Source: Paenibacillus pabuli NBRC 13638
GTDB lineage: Bacteria > Bacillota > Bacilli > Paenibacillales > Paenibacillaceae
Length of the DNA: 64,000 bases
Direction of reading: 5' to 3'
NCBI RefSeq assembly: GCF_001514495.1
Contig: NZ_BCNM01000012.1
Coordinates: forward strand, 124,001 to 188,000
The translations under genes were made by a program, and so were the position numbers. Below the pieces are notes generated by a model, which was not told the origin of the DNA, did not search any database, and saw only the letters and a list, made by a program, of their open reading frames with translations. Each line of letters opens with the position of its first letter. Position 1 is the first letter of the stretch. Positions 43,610 through 52,439 of the stretch are shown here, one piece after another.

Positions 43610-45751
43610 ATGGGTTATCGCAGCCTTGCTGTCCTCATTAGCCGATATCCGCGGTTTATCATTCTCTGCTGGGTGTTTGTCATCGGGATGTCAGCCATCT
43701 GGGCGTGGAGATTACCTGGCATTGTTCAGGATCATGGTTTGAACCTAGAACAAGGGGACGCTCACGCTGTGGAGCTTACTCTTGAGAATGAATTCCATGT
43801 GCCTGCTGACCCGGTTATTCTTCTATTTGAAAAAAAGACAGGCACTACCCCTGCTGAATTTCGAGGTTGGATTAAAGACCGTCTGCAGCAGGCGGGCGCG
43901 ATATCAGGTGTAACGGCCCTAATCTCTCCACTTGAAGCAGGTGGAAGTCGAATGATGCGTGGGGATGTGGCCTATGCTCTCCTGGCGTTTGATATGCCCT
44001 CTCACAAGATGGGAGCAACGCTGGCACAGCTGCGTTCCATGTTTGCAACAACAGAGGGTCCGGGAACGATCCAAATCACGGGCAAATCCGTTGTACAGCA
44101 GGATGTAAACCGTTTGAGTTTTCACGATTTGGAGCAGGCAGAGATAGTGGGATTGCCGCTTGCCTTCGTCATTTTATGTTTTGCATTCAGAGGTCTATAT
44201 GCGGCACTGATTGCAATCATGATGGGAGTATCCGGTGTGATAACGGCGATGGGGGTTACATCCCTGATGGGTTACCATCTGGCGCTCTCCAACTTTGTAA
44301 TCAATGTTATTCCCATGGTGGGAATGGCGCTCAGCATTGACTTTGCACTTATTATTTTGAGCAGGTACAGGGAAGAACTTCAGCAGAGTTACGTAAGTAA
44401 AGGTAAATTCAAATTTGAGCGCAACAGTGTCATGCAGCGCGAGCTATTGCAACGGACATTGCGTACAGCCGGTCGGGCGGTTCTGTTCTCGGCTGCTTGT
44501 GTGTTACTTGGTTTGTTGGGTCTGCTCTGGATCAGATTGCCCATGTTTCTCAGTGTATCGCTTGGGGCTATGATCGTTCTGGTGCTATCGTTACTGTTAA
44601 ACATAACGTTGTTACCTGCCATTCTATCATTAAGCGCGAACCGAGTATTTGCACGTTTATTATCCACATCCAGCATTTCAGACCAGCGAGCACTGGATAA
44701 CAGGCTTGAACGCAGCTTTTGGCACCGCTGGTCAGAGATGGTGATGAAGCGCCCCGTATGGATGGGAATAGCAGGCTCAACGCTTTTGTTATGGTGTATG
44801 TTTCCCGTTACACGGATGGAATTGTCCGTTCCTGATGCTTCTTCTCTGCCTGTGCGAATGGAGTCCCGTCAAGCCTCCGAGCAGATTAAGCGTAATTTTG
44901 GTCAGGAACATATTTCAGTGGTTGATATCATCATTGGGAAAAAGGAACAGCCGTTAACGGCCTCTCACTGGGAAACGGCTAACAACAAAGTATACGAGCT
45001 TCAACAGGATCCAAGAGTGGTGAGTATCAACTCCCGAGGGGGCGTTTCCGATTCTTTTATCCGATTAACGGTGGGTGTATACGGAGCATCAGGTTCAGAT
45101 GAGATGAAAGACTGGCTGCGGTATGCAAAAGAAAATGATTCAACAACGGCTTTAGAAGGCATTCCGATTCGTTATGGCGGTGAAGCGGTTTATGAGGATG
45201 AGATCATGCATGAAATTGTGCAGCATTTGCCCAAAGTGCTTGTTTTTGTCGTTGTAAGCAATTATCTGGTGTTGCTCCTGGCATTTCGTTCTCTTCTTAT
45301 ACCACTGAAAGCCATTCTGATGAACCTTCTTAGTCTTGCCGCTTCGTTTGGCATACTTGTATGGGTGTTTAACGAGGGACATCTGGGAATGGAACCATCA
45401 GCCGTTGCGATTATGATCCCTGTATTCATTGCTGGGCTAGTCTTTGGCATATCAATGGATTACGGTGTTTTTATGCTAAGCCGGATTCAGGAAGTTTACA
45501 GACGAACAGGGGACAGCGATAAGGCGGTTCAACAAGGGCTGGCTTCAACAGGTCGTTTAATTACGTCTGCTGCAGGTATTTTATTGGCAGTAACCGTCCC
45601 TTTTGCTTTTGCTGAAGTCGAGGGGGTAAGGCAGCTGGGGATTGGAATAACGGCAGCCGTATTCATTGATGTTACACTGATCCGCCTTGTCATTGTCCCT
45701 TCATTGATGAAACTGATGGGGAGATGGAATTGGTGGCTGCCAGGTCAGTGA
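43610..45751 (+). CDS. MMPL-family membrane exporter
   Basis: The 713-residue RND-superfamily protein has two repeats of one helix, an extracytoplasmic domain and five helices. The first helix is FIILCWVFVIGMSAIWAWRLP and the TM4 proton-relay-like segment is GMALSIDFALIILSRYREE. The second-half equivalent is FGISMDYGVFMLSRIQEVY. MMPL proteins move lipids and polyketide-like molecules. The preceding type III PKS suggests it exports or flips that enzyme's product; this is inference. ATG 43610 with AGAGGAG 7 bases upstream. A terminator follows at 45827. Confidence 0.9.
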   Translation: MGYRSLAVLISRYPRFIILCWVFVIGMSAIWAWRLPGIVQDHGLNLEQGDAHAVELTLENEFHVPADPVILLFEKKTGTTPAEFRGWIKDRLQQAGAISGVTALISPLEAGGSRMMRGDVAYALLAFDMPSHKMGATLAQLRSMFATTEGPGTIQITGKSVVQQDVNRLSFHDLEQAEIVGLPLAFVILCFAFRGLYAALIAIMMGVSGVITAMGVTSLMGYHLALSNFVINVIPMVGMALSIDFALIILSRYREELQQSYVSKGKFKFERNSVMQRELLQRTLRTAGRAVLFSAACVLLGLLGLLWIRLPMFLSVSLGAMIVLVLSLLLNITLLPAILSLSANRVFARLLSTSSISDQRALDNRLERSFWHRWSEMVMKRPVWMGIAGSTLLLWCMFPVTRMELSVPDASSLPVRMESRQASEQIKRNFGQEHISVVDIIIGKKEQPLTASHWETANNKVYELQQDPRVVSINSRGGVSDSFIRLTVGVYGASGSDEMKDWLRYAKENDSTTALEGIPIRYGGEAVYEDEIMHEIVQHLPKVLVFVVVSNYLVLLLAFRSLLIPLKAILMNLLSLAASFGILVWVFNEGHLGMEPSAVAIMIPVFIAGLVFGISMDYGVFMLSRIQEVYRRTGDSDKAVQQGLASTGRLITSAAGILLAVTVPFAFAEVEGVRQLGIGITAAVFIDVTLIRLVIVPSLMKLMGRWNWWLPGQ

Positions 45752-45826
45752 CAATAAAAGCTGAGAAGGTACTTGAAGATGGCTCGTATGTACACAAACT
45801 TATCTGAATACTTGCATGCAAATGAT

Positions 45827-45874
45827 AAGGATATTCCGAAGCCTGAATGCGGGTGTGGAGTATCCTTTTTTTAG
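45827..45874 (+). terminator. Terminator of the PKS-MMPL operon
   Basis: AAGGATATTCC pairs with GGAGTATCCTT with one mismatch, followed by TTTTTT. Confidence 0.8.
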
Positions 45875-46054
45875 TTAAAGTCAACCTCTTTATGGAGAAA
45901 ACTTGAATTCAACTGAAGTGCAATCTCTATACCATTGTTTCCTGAAAAAATTCCTGTCCATGTTAGCGTTATAGTGACTTATATTATATATCTTACATAA
46001 TGAATATTCTATTATTTGGATGTATTAAATGTTTATTAGATAATATATCTAATT

Positions 46055-46288
46055 TTGTTTAAAATGGGATGTGGCTGGTTTTTGAAGGATGCATTAATTA
46101 TTTCAATAACATTCTCACTGAGGTTTTGGATTGGTATAATCTCTGCTGTTTTGCTTGTCCGAATCCATTGGAAGCTGGCACTTATTGTTCTGGCAATCAT
46201 CCCGTTATACATTGTTATTACCGTCTGGTACAGTCGACGGATGAGTTACAGTACAAGAAAAGTCAGTAAAAATTCGGCTGAGATGTAA
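46055..46288 (+). pseudogene. Fragment of an exporter-type ABC transporter, membrane domain
   Basis: This 77-codon frame reads DALIISITFSLRFWIGIISAVLLVRIHWKLALIVLAIIPLYIVITVWYSRRMS, which matches the middle of the ABC membrane domain (helices 3-4) in peptide exporters of the C39-peptidase or lantibiotic type. A short upstream match in another frame (LLDNISNFV at about 46030) is closed by a stop. The surrounding DNA is clearly AT-richer than neighbours. It cannot make a working transporter. Confidence 0.7.
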
Positions 46289-46328
46289 CATTCTCCCGAA
46301 TTGTCAGCCGGAACAGCTTTTTTATTTG

Positions 46329-46454
46329 AAAGAATTACTGGAGAAGTATAAGCTTCATTCATTTATCTCTGATATTCCTGATGCACTGGATACGGAAATC
46401 GCTCATGGGGGTGCTAACATTTCAGGTGGTCAAAGACAGATGATTGCTTTTTGA
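46329..46454 (+). pseudogene. Fragment of the same ABC transporter, nucleotide-binding domain with signature motif
   Basis: The frame encodes KELLEKYKLHSFISDIPDAL, then DTEIAHGGANISGGQRQMIAF, then a stop at 46452. This is the helical subdomain and ABC signature (SGGQRQ) of an exporter ATPase, normally followed by RAL and Walker B, which are lost. Walker A and the stretch from the membrane domain are also missing, implying an internal deletion. Confidence 0.75.
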
Positions 46455-46464
46455 AAACGAGTCC

Positions 46465-46575
46465 TTCTATAAGATTCTAGTCATCATTTCTCATGATTCC
46501 GATTTTTTCTATTTAGGTAGACACTTAAATGTTGGAGAGTCATCCAGAGAGCTGGTGGGTAGCAGATACACATAA
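46465..46575 (+). pseudogene. Fragment of an ABC ATPase C-terminus (H-loop region)
   Basis: In a shifted frame FYKILVIISHDSDFFYLGRH, then LNVGESSRELVGSRYT and TAA, resembles the H-loop (ISHD) and C-terminal end of the same ATPase. The match is short. Confidence 0.45.
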
Positions 46576-46614
46576 ATTAAGACCCTACGTGGTCAACCTT
46601 AGAGGGGGGAAATC

Positions 46615-46914
46615 ATGGTATCAGAGGTCATTGAAACACGTGGACTAAATCTTAGCCTACAGGGAAATCACGTACTTAAAAATATTGACATCACTACGCA
46701 TCCCGGGCAAATCTGCGCTTTGATTGGGGAGAACGGAGCAGGCAAGACGTCAACGATCCGCTGCATTACAGATCTTTATCCTTCAACGACAGGGGGATGT
46801 ACGATCTTTGGCGAGCCAGCGTATAACATGAGCCAGAATAGCAGGAACCGATTTGGTATCGTATTTGACGAGGGCGGCTCTAATCTGGTTTATATTTACT
46901 TTGTTAGGGTTTAG
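46615..46914 (+). pseudogene. Truncated ABC transporter ATP-binding protein
   Basis: The 99 codons cover only the first third of an ATPase: VIETRGLNLSLQGNHVLKNIDI and the intact Walker A GENGAGKTS. After FGIVFDEGGSNL it ends with VYIYFVRV and a stop. Q-loop partners, signature and Walker B are absent. The style resembles BcrA/LanF-type bacteriocin self-immunity ATPases, not the exporter fragments upstream. AGAGGGGGG lies before ATG 46615, so a truncated peptide could still be made. A terminator follows directly. Confidence 0.7.
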
Positions 46915-46925
46915 ATCTGTGTGGT

Positions 46926-46970
46926 TATGAATTCTCATCCTATTAAGAATGGGAATTCATTTTTTATTTT
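46926..46970 (+). terminator. Terminator after the truncated ATPase
   Basis: ATGAATTC pairs with GAATTCAT across an inner CATCC/GGATG-like region, followed by TTTTTTATTTT. Confidence 0.6.
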
Positions 46971-47077
46971 CATAGGAAATTCCTTATTTTTACTTTTAGT
47001 TCTATAATGGATAAGAATAAGAAAAAACAGGTCAACCATCTAATATAACCCACGACAAACAGGAGGGACACAAGCTA

Positions 47078-48097
47078 ATGCAGGATATTGATTACTACCT
47101 GTACCAACAAACGAACCTTCGCGGGCGCTCCGTTTATTATGCAGATATGGAACTTACAGCATGGCGTAAGCAATTGCGAGACAGAGTTCAGGAGCGACTT
47201 GGCGGATTTCCCGCGGAAACTGCCGATCTCAACCCTCTCTTGCTGGAACGTACAACTTGTGATGGTTATATTCGGGAGCGGATTGAGATCACAACCTATG
47301 CAGGGTTACGGATGCCTATATATCTTTTGATTCCCGAAGATGTAAGCGCTACCGATGTGAAGAAGCCAGTTATTGTTGCCTGTCATGGTCACGGGTACGG
47401 GAGCCGGGAGATTTGCGGTATGGATCCGGATGGTTCACCGCGGACAGGAGATCCCGGGTTACACAAAGACTTTGCGGTCGCTCTTGTAAAGCGTGGATAT
47501 GTTGTGGCTGCTCCTGAACTGCTTGGATTTGGGGAAAGAAGACTGAATGAGGATCGCGACGCACCGCCGGGTGCAAGTTCCTGTACTAAGATTGCTGCGC
47601 ATCTGCTTATGGTGGGCAAAACGCTTGCGGGACATCGGGTTTATGAAACAACACGTGTGCTGGATTATTTATCGACTCGGGCAGAAGTGGATTCAGAGCG
47701 GATCGGAAGCATGGGCATCTCCGGTGGGGGACTGGTTACTGCCTTTACGGCAGCACTGGACGAACGATGTAAAGCTGTCGTGGTCAGTGGTTACGCAAGC
47801 ACGTTTCATGGCAGCATTTTGGATCGTAATCATTGTCTCGACAATTACATTCCAGGGATTTTGCAGGAAGCAGAGCTGCCGGATATCATCGGTTTGATTG
47901 CTCCGCGTCCTCTCTTTCTGGAGATTGGAAGTGAGGATCTTGTTTTTCCACTTCATTCCGCACGGGAGGCTCATGAACGATTGAAAATGATTTATGCCCA
48001 TGCGGGTGCTGGTCAATCACTGGATGCAGATTATTTTGATGGCGGACATGAGATTAGCGGTGCGAAAGCCTATGATTGGCTTAAGAACGTGCTGTAG
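47078..48097 (+). CDS. Alpha/beta hydrolase, dienelactone-hydrolase/acetyl-esterase-like
   Basis: The 339-residue protein has an N-terminal cap-like region. Its oxyanion side is VIVACHGHGYGSREICG, the nucleophile elbow is GSMGISGGGLVTA (residues ~208-220), and it has an acid in EIGSEDLVFPL and a His in FDGGHEISG. The layout fits the Abhydrolase_7/dienelactone hydrolase-like esterases found near carbohydrate-esterase genes. The next gene is an SGNH esterase in the same direction, 64 bases away. AGGAGGG lies about 11 bases before ATG 47078. Substrate unknown. Confidence 0.82.
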   Translation: MQDIDYYLYQQTNLRGRSVYYADMELTAWRKQLRDRVQERLGGFPAETADLNPLLLERTTCDGYIRERIEITTYAGLRMPIYLLIPEDVSATDVKKPVIVACHGHGYGSREICGMDPDGSPRTGDPGLHKDFAVALVKRGYVVAAPELLGFGERRLNEDRDAPPGASSCTKIAAHLLMVGKTLAGHRVYETTRVLDYLSTRAEVDSERIGSMGISGGGLVTAFTAALDERCKAVVVSGYASTFHGSILDRNHCLDNYIPGILQEAELPDIIGLIAPRPLFLEIGSEDLVFPLHSAREAHERLKMIYAHAGAGQSLDADYFDGGHEISGAKAYDWLKNVL

Positions 48098-48161
48098 GAT
48101 ATACAACATTTTATATGCTGAAAGATTTAGGATATGAATGAAATGAGAGGAGTGTTTAGTG

Positions 48162-49334
48162 ATGAAAGGGTCAAAATCCGTGCGGTATTTGCTCTGTCTC
48201 ACGTTGTTTACAAGCCTGTTCGGAAGTGTTGTGGCCTCAAAAGACGGGCAGGTCGCCGAAGCTGCGGCGAACGAATACAAATTTGATTTTGGTGCGGGTG
48301 CAGTGGAGAGTGGTTACACAGGTGTGTCGGCAGCCGATGCCTACACATCAGCGAAAGGGTATGGTTTCAATACACCTGCCAATATGCGGAATGTAACGGC
48401 CTCCGGAACGGGCGCTGCGAGCGATGCCGTACAGTTTGTCACTTTTGGCACGAAGAGCACGAACACGTTTAATGTGGATTTATCCAACGGCCTCTATGAA
48501 GTCAAAGTAGTCCTGGGCAATACAGCCAGATCCAGTGTGGCAGCAGAGGGCGTATACCAGATCATCAATATGACGGGCAACGGGGCGACCGATCAGTTCC
48601 AGATTCCAGTGACCGACGGACAGCTGAATCTGCTGGTAACGGAAGGCAAGGCAGGTACTGCCTTTACGCTGAGTGCGCTTGAAATTAGGAAACTGTCTAA
48701 CCAGCCTGTCACGAATCGTACGATCTATATTGGTGGAGATTCTACGGTATGCAACTATTATCCGCTCAGCAGCAGCGTGCAGGGAGGATGGGGACAACTG
48801 CTTCCTTCCTACGTGAATACTGGTACATTTCAGGTTCGTAATATGGCTTCAAGCGGTCAATTCGCAAGAGGTTTCCGTAATGATGGACAGATGGAAGCCA
48901 TACTGAAGTATATCAAGCCAGGAGATTACTTTATTTTGCAATTAGGGATCAATGATACGAATGCCAAGAACAATACGACGGAAGCGGAGTTCAAGGAGAT
49001 CATGCGTGACATGGTCCGTCAAGCCAAAAATAAAGGAGCCACCGTCATTCTGTCGACGCCTCAGGGCCGGGCAACCGATTTCAACTCAGCGAATGTACAC
49101 ACGGCAGAGAACCGTTGGTACAATGCATCCACGCGTGCGTTGGCTCAGGAAGAGGGAGTGAAGCTGGTAGAACTGAACAAACTCAGTTCGGCTTACTTCA
49201 CATCCATTGGTCCTGATGCAACACTTGCCCTGTATATGACAGGAGATACGCTGCATCCAAATCGTCAGGGTGCTGCCCAGCTTGCACGAATCGTTGCTGC
49301 GGATCTGAGAAGACAGGGACTGGATGGATTCTGA
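48162..49334 (+). CDS. Secreted SGNH esterase (rhamnogalacturonan acetylesterase-like)
   Basis: The 390-residue exported protein has a signal peptide (KSVRYLLCLTLFTSLFGSVVAS) and an N-terminal carbohydrate-binding-like jelly-roll (residues ~40-170, YKFDFGAG...). An SGNH hydrolase domain follows: block I GGDSTV near residue 190 (nucleophile Ser), Gly in ASSGQFARG, Asn in LGINDTN, and Asp-x-x-His in GDTLHPNRQG. This matches YesT/YesY-type rhamnogalacturonan acetylesterases that de-acetylate pectin. AGAGGAG lies about 9 bases before ATG 48162. Confidence 0.9.
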   Translation: MKGSKSVRYLLCLTLFTSLFGSVVASKDGQVAEAAANEYKFDFGAGAVESGYTGVSAADAYTSAKGYGFNTPANMRNVTASGTGAASDAVQFVTFGTKSTNTFNVDLSNGLYEVKVVLGNTARSSVAAEGVYQIINMTGNGATDQFQIPVTDGQLNLLVTEGKAGTAFTLSALEIRKLSNQPVTNRTIYIGGDSTVCNYYPLSSSVQGGWGQLLPSYVNTGTFQVRNMASSGQFARGFRNDGQMEAILKYIKPGDYFILQLGINDTNAKNNTTEAEFKEIMRDMVRQAKNKGATVILSTPQGRATDFNSANVHTAENRWYNASTRALAQEEGVKLVELNKLSSAYFTSIGPDATLALYMTGDTLHPNRQGAAQLARIVAADLRRQGLDGF

Positions 49335-49419
49335 TCTGGTGAAAATAGAGCTTCGTTCCAGAGCTTAGTTCCACTTCTCCATGAAGATAGATTGCACGGA
49401 GATAATTCAATAACCCCCA

Positions 49420-49468
49420 AAATACCCCCGGGACGACCGCTAATGTGCGGCATGTCCCGGGGGTATTT
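49420..49468. terminator. Bidirectional terminator between the esterase and mrp operons
   Basis: AAATACCCCCGGGAC (49420-49434) and GTCCCGGGGGTATTT (49454-49468) are perfectly complementary over 15 bases; flanking A and T runs serve both directions. Confidence 0.92.
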
Positions 49469-49485
49469 AATAGTGGACCAGGTGA

Positions 49486-49878
49486 CTACTCCATCATGTC
49501 CTTGGCCTCATGGTTGACTTTTTTACCTTTTAACAACGGCTCAAGTTCGTCCTGGACACTCTGTTCCCACAGGGGTACGTCTGTGCGATAGGCCGCGCGT
49601 CCGTTCAGGTGCCCGGCAACCGGTGCCGTAATAAAGACAAACACAATGCCAAGCAATACCCGAGCACTAATATAGTTGTCGAAATACCAGAAGAAGAGAA
49701 ACGTTCCACTTAGCACACACAGTACACCAAGCGTTGTACTTTTGGTAGCGGCATGTGCACGCAAATATACATCTGGCAGTCGAATCAGTCCAAACGCACT
49801 GAATGCGCTTAGGAGTGCCCCCAGCAGGACAATGAGTCCGATGACAATTCCGGCGGTTCCATCAACGATCTCCTTCAT
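49486..49878 (-). CDS. mrpG: Mrp antiporter subunit G
   Basis: The 130-residue last gene of the mrp operon has three helices and the MnhG landmarks FGLIRLPDVYLRAHAATKSTTLGV. Start ATG 49878 lies inside the 3' end of mrpF (17-base overlap), so it is translationally coupled. The hydrophilic tail (YRTDVPLWEQSVQDELEPLL) is charged. All subunits of the complex are needed for Na+/H+ exchange. Confidence 0.93.
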   Translation of the reverse strand: MKEIVDGTAGIVIGLIVLLGALLSAFSAFGLIRLPDVYLRAHAATKSTTLGVLCVLSGTFLFFWYFDNYISARVLLGIVFVFITAPVAGHLNGRAAYRTDVPLWEQSVQDELEPLLKGKKVNHEAKDMME

Positions 49879-50146
49879 TTTTGAATACCGCCCCCCGTTC
49901 AATGTATCTTGCGAATGCCACTGTACTCAGAAAAGCGAGAATGCCGATCAGCAGTATGATATCCAGATAAGCCTGTGTATGAAGCATCATGGATAGCACA
50001 GCAACGATGGCAATAACATTAATACCGATGGTATCGAGTGCCGTAATTCGATCAGCCATGGAAGGGCCCCGCAGCACCCGATACAGACAACCCAGGATCG
50101 CCAGGGACAGAATAAGCAAGGATATGAACAACAGTGAGGATAACAT
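49862..50146 (-). CDS. mrpF: Mrp antiporter subunit F
   Basis: This 94-residue, three-helix MnhF/MrpF protein carries LGCLYRVLRGPSMADRITALDTIGINVIAI. Its first base coincides with the last base of the mrpE frame, indicating coupling. Confidence 0.94.
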   Translation of the reverse strand: MLSSLLFISLLILSLAILGCLYRVLRGPSMADRITALDTIGINVIAIVAVLSMMLHTQAYLDIILLIGILAFLSTVAFARYIERGAVFKNEGDR

Positions 50147-50628
50147 TATCGCGTCACCTCCATAATGGCTTTTTCGAACGTATTTTTGATATCATCACTC
50201 ATTTTCTGTTCGTCTTTGATATCCAGCGCGTGTATATACAATTTGCGTTGATTGCCCGAAATTTCAAGTGGCAGGGAACCTGGTGTGAGTGAGATCATCA
50301 GACAGAGAAGTGTAACTTCCCAGTCAGAGGACAGCTGTGTCTGATAGGAAAATATGCCTGGCCGAATATCGAGCTTCGGCTTCACAATCTGGCGAATAAC
50401 TTCAATACTGGCCCGTACGAGTTCCCTGAACAGCAAGGCAATCAGCTTGATGATCGCCCAGACACGAACGATGTAAAAGCGTTGAGGGAAGAATCGTCGC
50501 ATGCCTCCGATCAACAGCAGTCCCAGCAGATAACCCGTGAGAAAACCAACGCCATTCCACGCATTATTCAGAAACATCCATACAAAGGCAATGATAAGAT
50601 TAAGCACTATCTGAAAAGCCATACGCAT
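50146..50628 (-). CDS. mrpE: Mrp antiporter subunit E
   Basis: A 160-residue MnhE family protein: an N-terminal pair of helices, then LFRELVRASIEVIRQIVKPKLDIRPG and the conserved LLCLMISLTPGSLPLEISG. It starts one base after mrpD ends. Confidence 0.94.
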   Translation of the reverse strand: MRMAFQIVLNLIIAFVWMFLNNAWNGVGFLTGYLLGLLLIGGMRRFFPQRFYIVRVWAIIKLIALLFRELVRASIEVIRQIVKPKLDIRPGIFSYQTQLSSDWEVTLLCLMISLTPGSLPLEISGNQRKLYIHALDIKDEQKMSDDIKNTFEKAIMEVTR

Positions 50629-52107
50629 CTACTCCTTCAATACTGCATCAATGTAAAGATTGGGATGCAGCAGAATGTCGCCTGCGCGGGAGGTCAGTTG
50701 GAACATACCCTCAGCCCCCACACCCATCACGATGATGAACACAAACAGAATTCCGGCAGGGATGAGCAGACCGTTCACGGCGTAGGGTCTTCTCACGGTG
50801 CCTGCTGGTGGTTCACCCCAGAACGCTTGAATGAAGATGCGCAGAACCGAATATAGCATTAGCAGGCTGGACAGGACGGCAATACCTGTCAGACCATACA
50901 ACCCAGCCTGGAATCCGCCTTCGAACAGCAGCAATTTCCCAGGAAATCCACTGAATGGCGGAATGCCGGCCAAGGCAAGTGCACTGATGAAGAACATCCA
51001 GCCAAGCAGTGGATAGCGATGGATCAGCCCGCCCATATTATCGAGTTTGGAGGTTCCTGCGACCGCGATCAGGGCACCCCCGAGCAGGAAGAGCAGCGTT
51101 TTGATCAGCATATCATGCAGCATGTAGAAGAGTAGACCTTCCAGTGACGGGCGGCTGGCAGCAGCCATGCCGAAGGCTACAAATCCAACCCCTGCGATAA
51201 CGTTGTAGATAAGAATTTTATTAACGTCACGATAGGACATGGCCCCGATGACCCCAAGTACCATTGTCGCTCCAGCCATCCAGCCGATAAGTGCATGAAA
51301 GAAATCCGGATCATGATAGAAAATCAGTGTGAATGTTCGCACAATAGCGTACAGGCCAACTTTGGTCAGCAAACCAGCGAATAGGGCGGTGACCACTGCC
51401 GGAGGGGCCGCGTAGGAGCCGGATAACCAGAAGAACAGGAACAGTCCTGCCTTGATACTGAATACGATCAGGAAGAGGACCGCAATTAGGGTGATGACAC
51501 CACTCTGTCCGACTTCGGCAATCCGGTTGGACAAGTCGGCCATGTTTAGAGTGCCGGTAATCGAGTAGAGAAAGCCAATAGAGGCTACAAACAATGCAGA
51601 AGAGACAATGTTAATCAATACATATTTAATCGTTTCCCGCAGTTGTCTCTCCGTACCTCCCAATACAATCAGTGCATAAGAAGAGATGAGCATCAATTCA
51701 AAGCAGACAAACAGGTTAAACAGATCACCGGTAAGAAACGAACCGTTTACACCTGCAATCAGAAAATGAAAGAATGGGTAAAAATGATGCTCTTCCCGCT
51801 CCTTGTTTACACTGCGAAAGGCGTAGAGCAGGCAAGCCAGTGCGATAATGGATGCAGCCACCACGAGCAAGGCCGATACCATATCGGCAACAAGCACAAT
51901 GCCGTAGGGAGGTGCCCAACCTCCCATATTTAGCGTCTGGATCCCTGACTGCGCCACTTGGGTAATCAGGACGGTTGAAGCCGTTGCTGTAAGCAAAAGG
52001 CCAATAACACTCACCATTCGTTGAATATCTGTCCGTCGAAAGAACAGGAGAGCCATAACTCCCGTAATCAGTGGCAGCAGAATGGGCAGCACAACGAGAT
52101 TATTCAT
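50629..52107 (-). CDS. mrpD: Mrp antiporter subunit D (proton-pumping-like subunit)
   Basis: The 492-residue protein of the NuoM/N-like family has about 14 helices and the conserved Glu-bearing LFNLFVCFELMLISSYALI. The lysine helix region is LTKVGLYAIVRTF, and PPFSGFPGKLL is also present. ATG 52107 with AGGAGG about 8 bases upstream; it overlaps the mrpC stop by 8 bases. Confidence 0.95.
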   Translation of the reverse strand: MNNLVVLPILLPLITGVMALLFFRRTDIQRMVSVIGLLLTATASTVLITQVAQSGIQTLNMGGWAPPYGIVLVADMVSALLVVAASIIALACLLYAFRSVNKEREEHHFYPFFHFLIAGVNGSFLTGDLFNLFVCFELMLISSYALIVLGGTERQLRETIKYVLINIVSSALFVASIGFLYSITGTLNMADLSNRIAEVGQSGVITLIAVLFLIVFSIKAGLFLFFWLSGSYAAPPAVVTALFAGLLTKVGLYAIVRTFTLIFYHDPDFFHALIGWMAGATMVLGVIGAMSYRDVNKILIYNVIAGVGFVAFGMAAASRPSLEGLLFYMLHDMLIKTLLFLLGGALIAVAGTSKLDNMGGLIHRYPLLGWMFFISALALAGIPPFSGFPGKLLLFEGGFQAGLYGLTGIAVLSSLLMLYSVLRIFIQAFWGEPPAGTVRRPYAVNGLLIPAGILFVFIIVMGVGAEGMFQLTSRAGDILLHPNLYIDAVLKE

Positions 52108-52438
52108 ATGGGTGCCTCCTAACTTCTTCCATATCATCTGTTTTCAGCTTCAGATAGGAACGATAGGAGAGAACAAAGAAGAAAGCAGTTAGTCCGAAAT
52201 TAATGACGATGGATGTTAATATCAGTGCCTGGGGAAGTGGATCGACATAGCGTTCAGCCTGCTCCCCAAGCAGGGGTGGTGCACCTGTTTTGAGACGAGA
52301 CATCGTGATCAGCAGCAGATGCACCCCGTGAGTGAGAATGGACATGCCGAGCACGATCCGGAGCAGGCTCCGCGATAAGATTAAAAAGACGGCGACTGCA
52401 AACAGTATGCCAACGGCCACACACATCAATATTTCCAT
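52100..52438 (-). CDS. mrpC: Mrp antiporter subunit C
   Basis: A NuoK-like protein of 112 residues with three helices: FAVAVFLILSRSLLRIVLGMSILTHGVHLLLI, then QALILTSIVINFGLTAFFFVLSYR. It starts one base after the mrpA stop. Confidence 0.95.
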   Translation of the reverse strand: MEILMCVAVGILFAVAVFLILSRSLLRIVLGMSILTHGVHLLLITMSRLKTGAPPLLGEQAERYVDPLPQALILTSIVINFGLTAFFFVLSYRSYLKLKTDDMEEVRRHPYE

Positions 52439-52439
52439 A

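Noticed and set aside
46615..46914. Reading the truncated ATPase as a complete small gene
   Set aside because: It stops before the Q-loop, signature and Walker B, and aligns as the first third of a normal ATPase.
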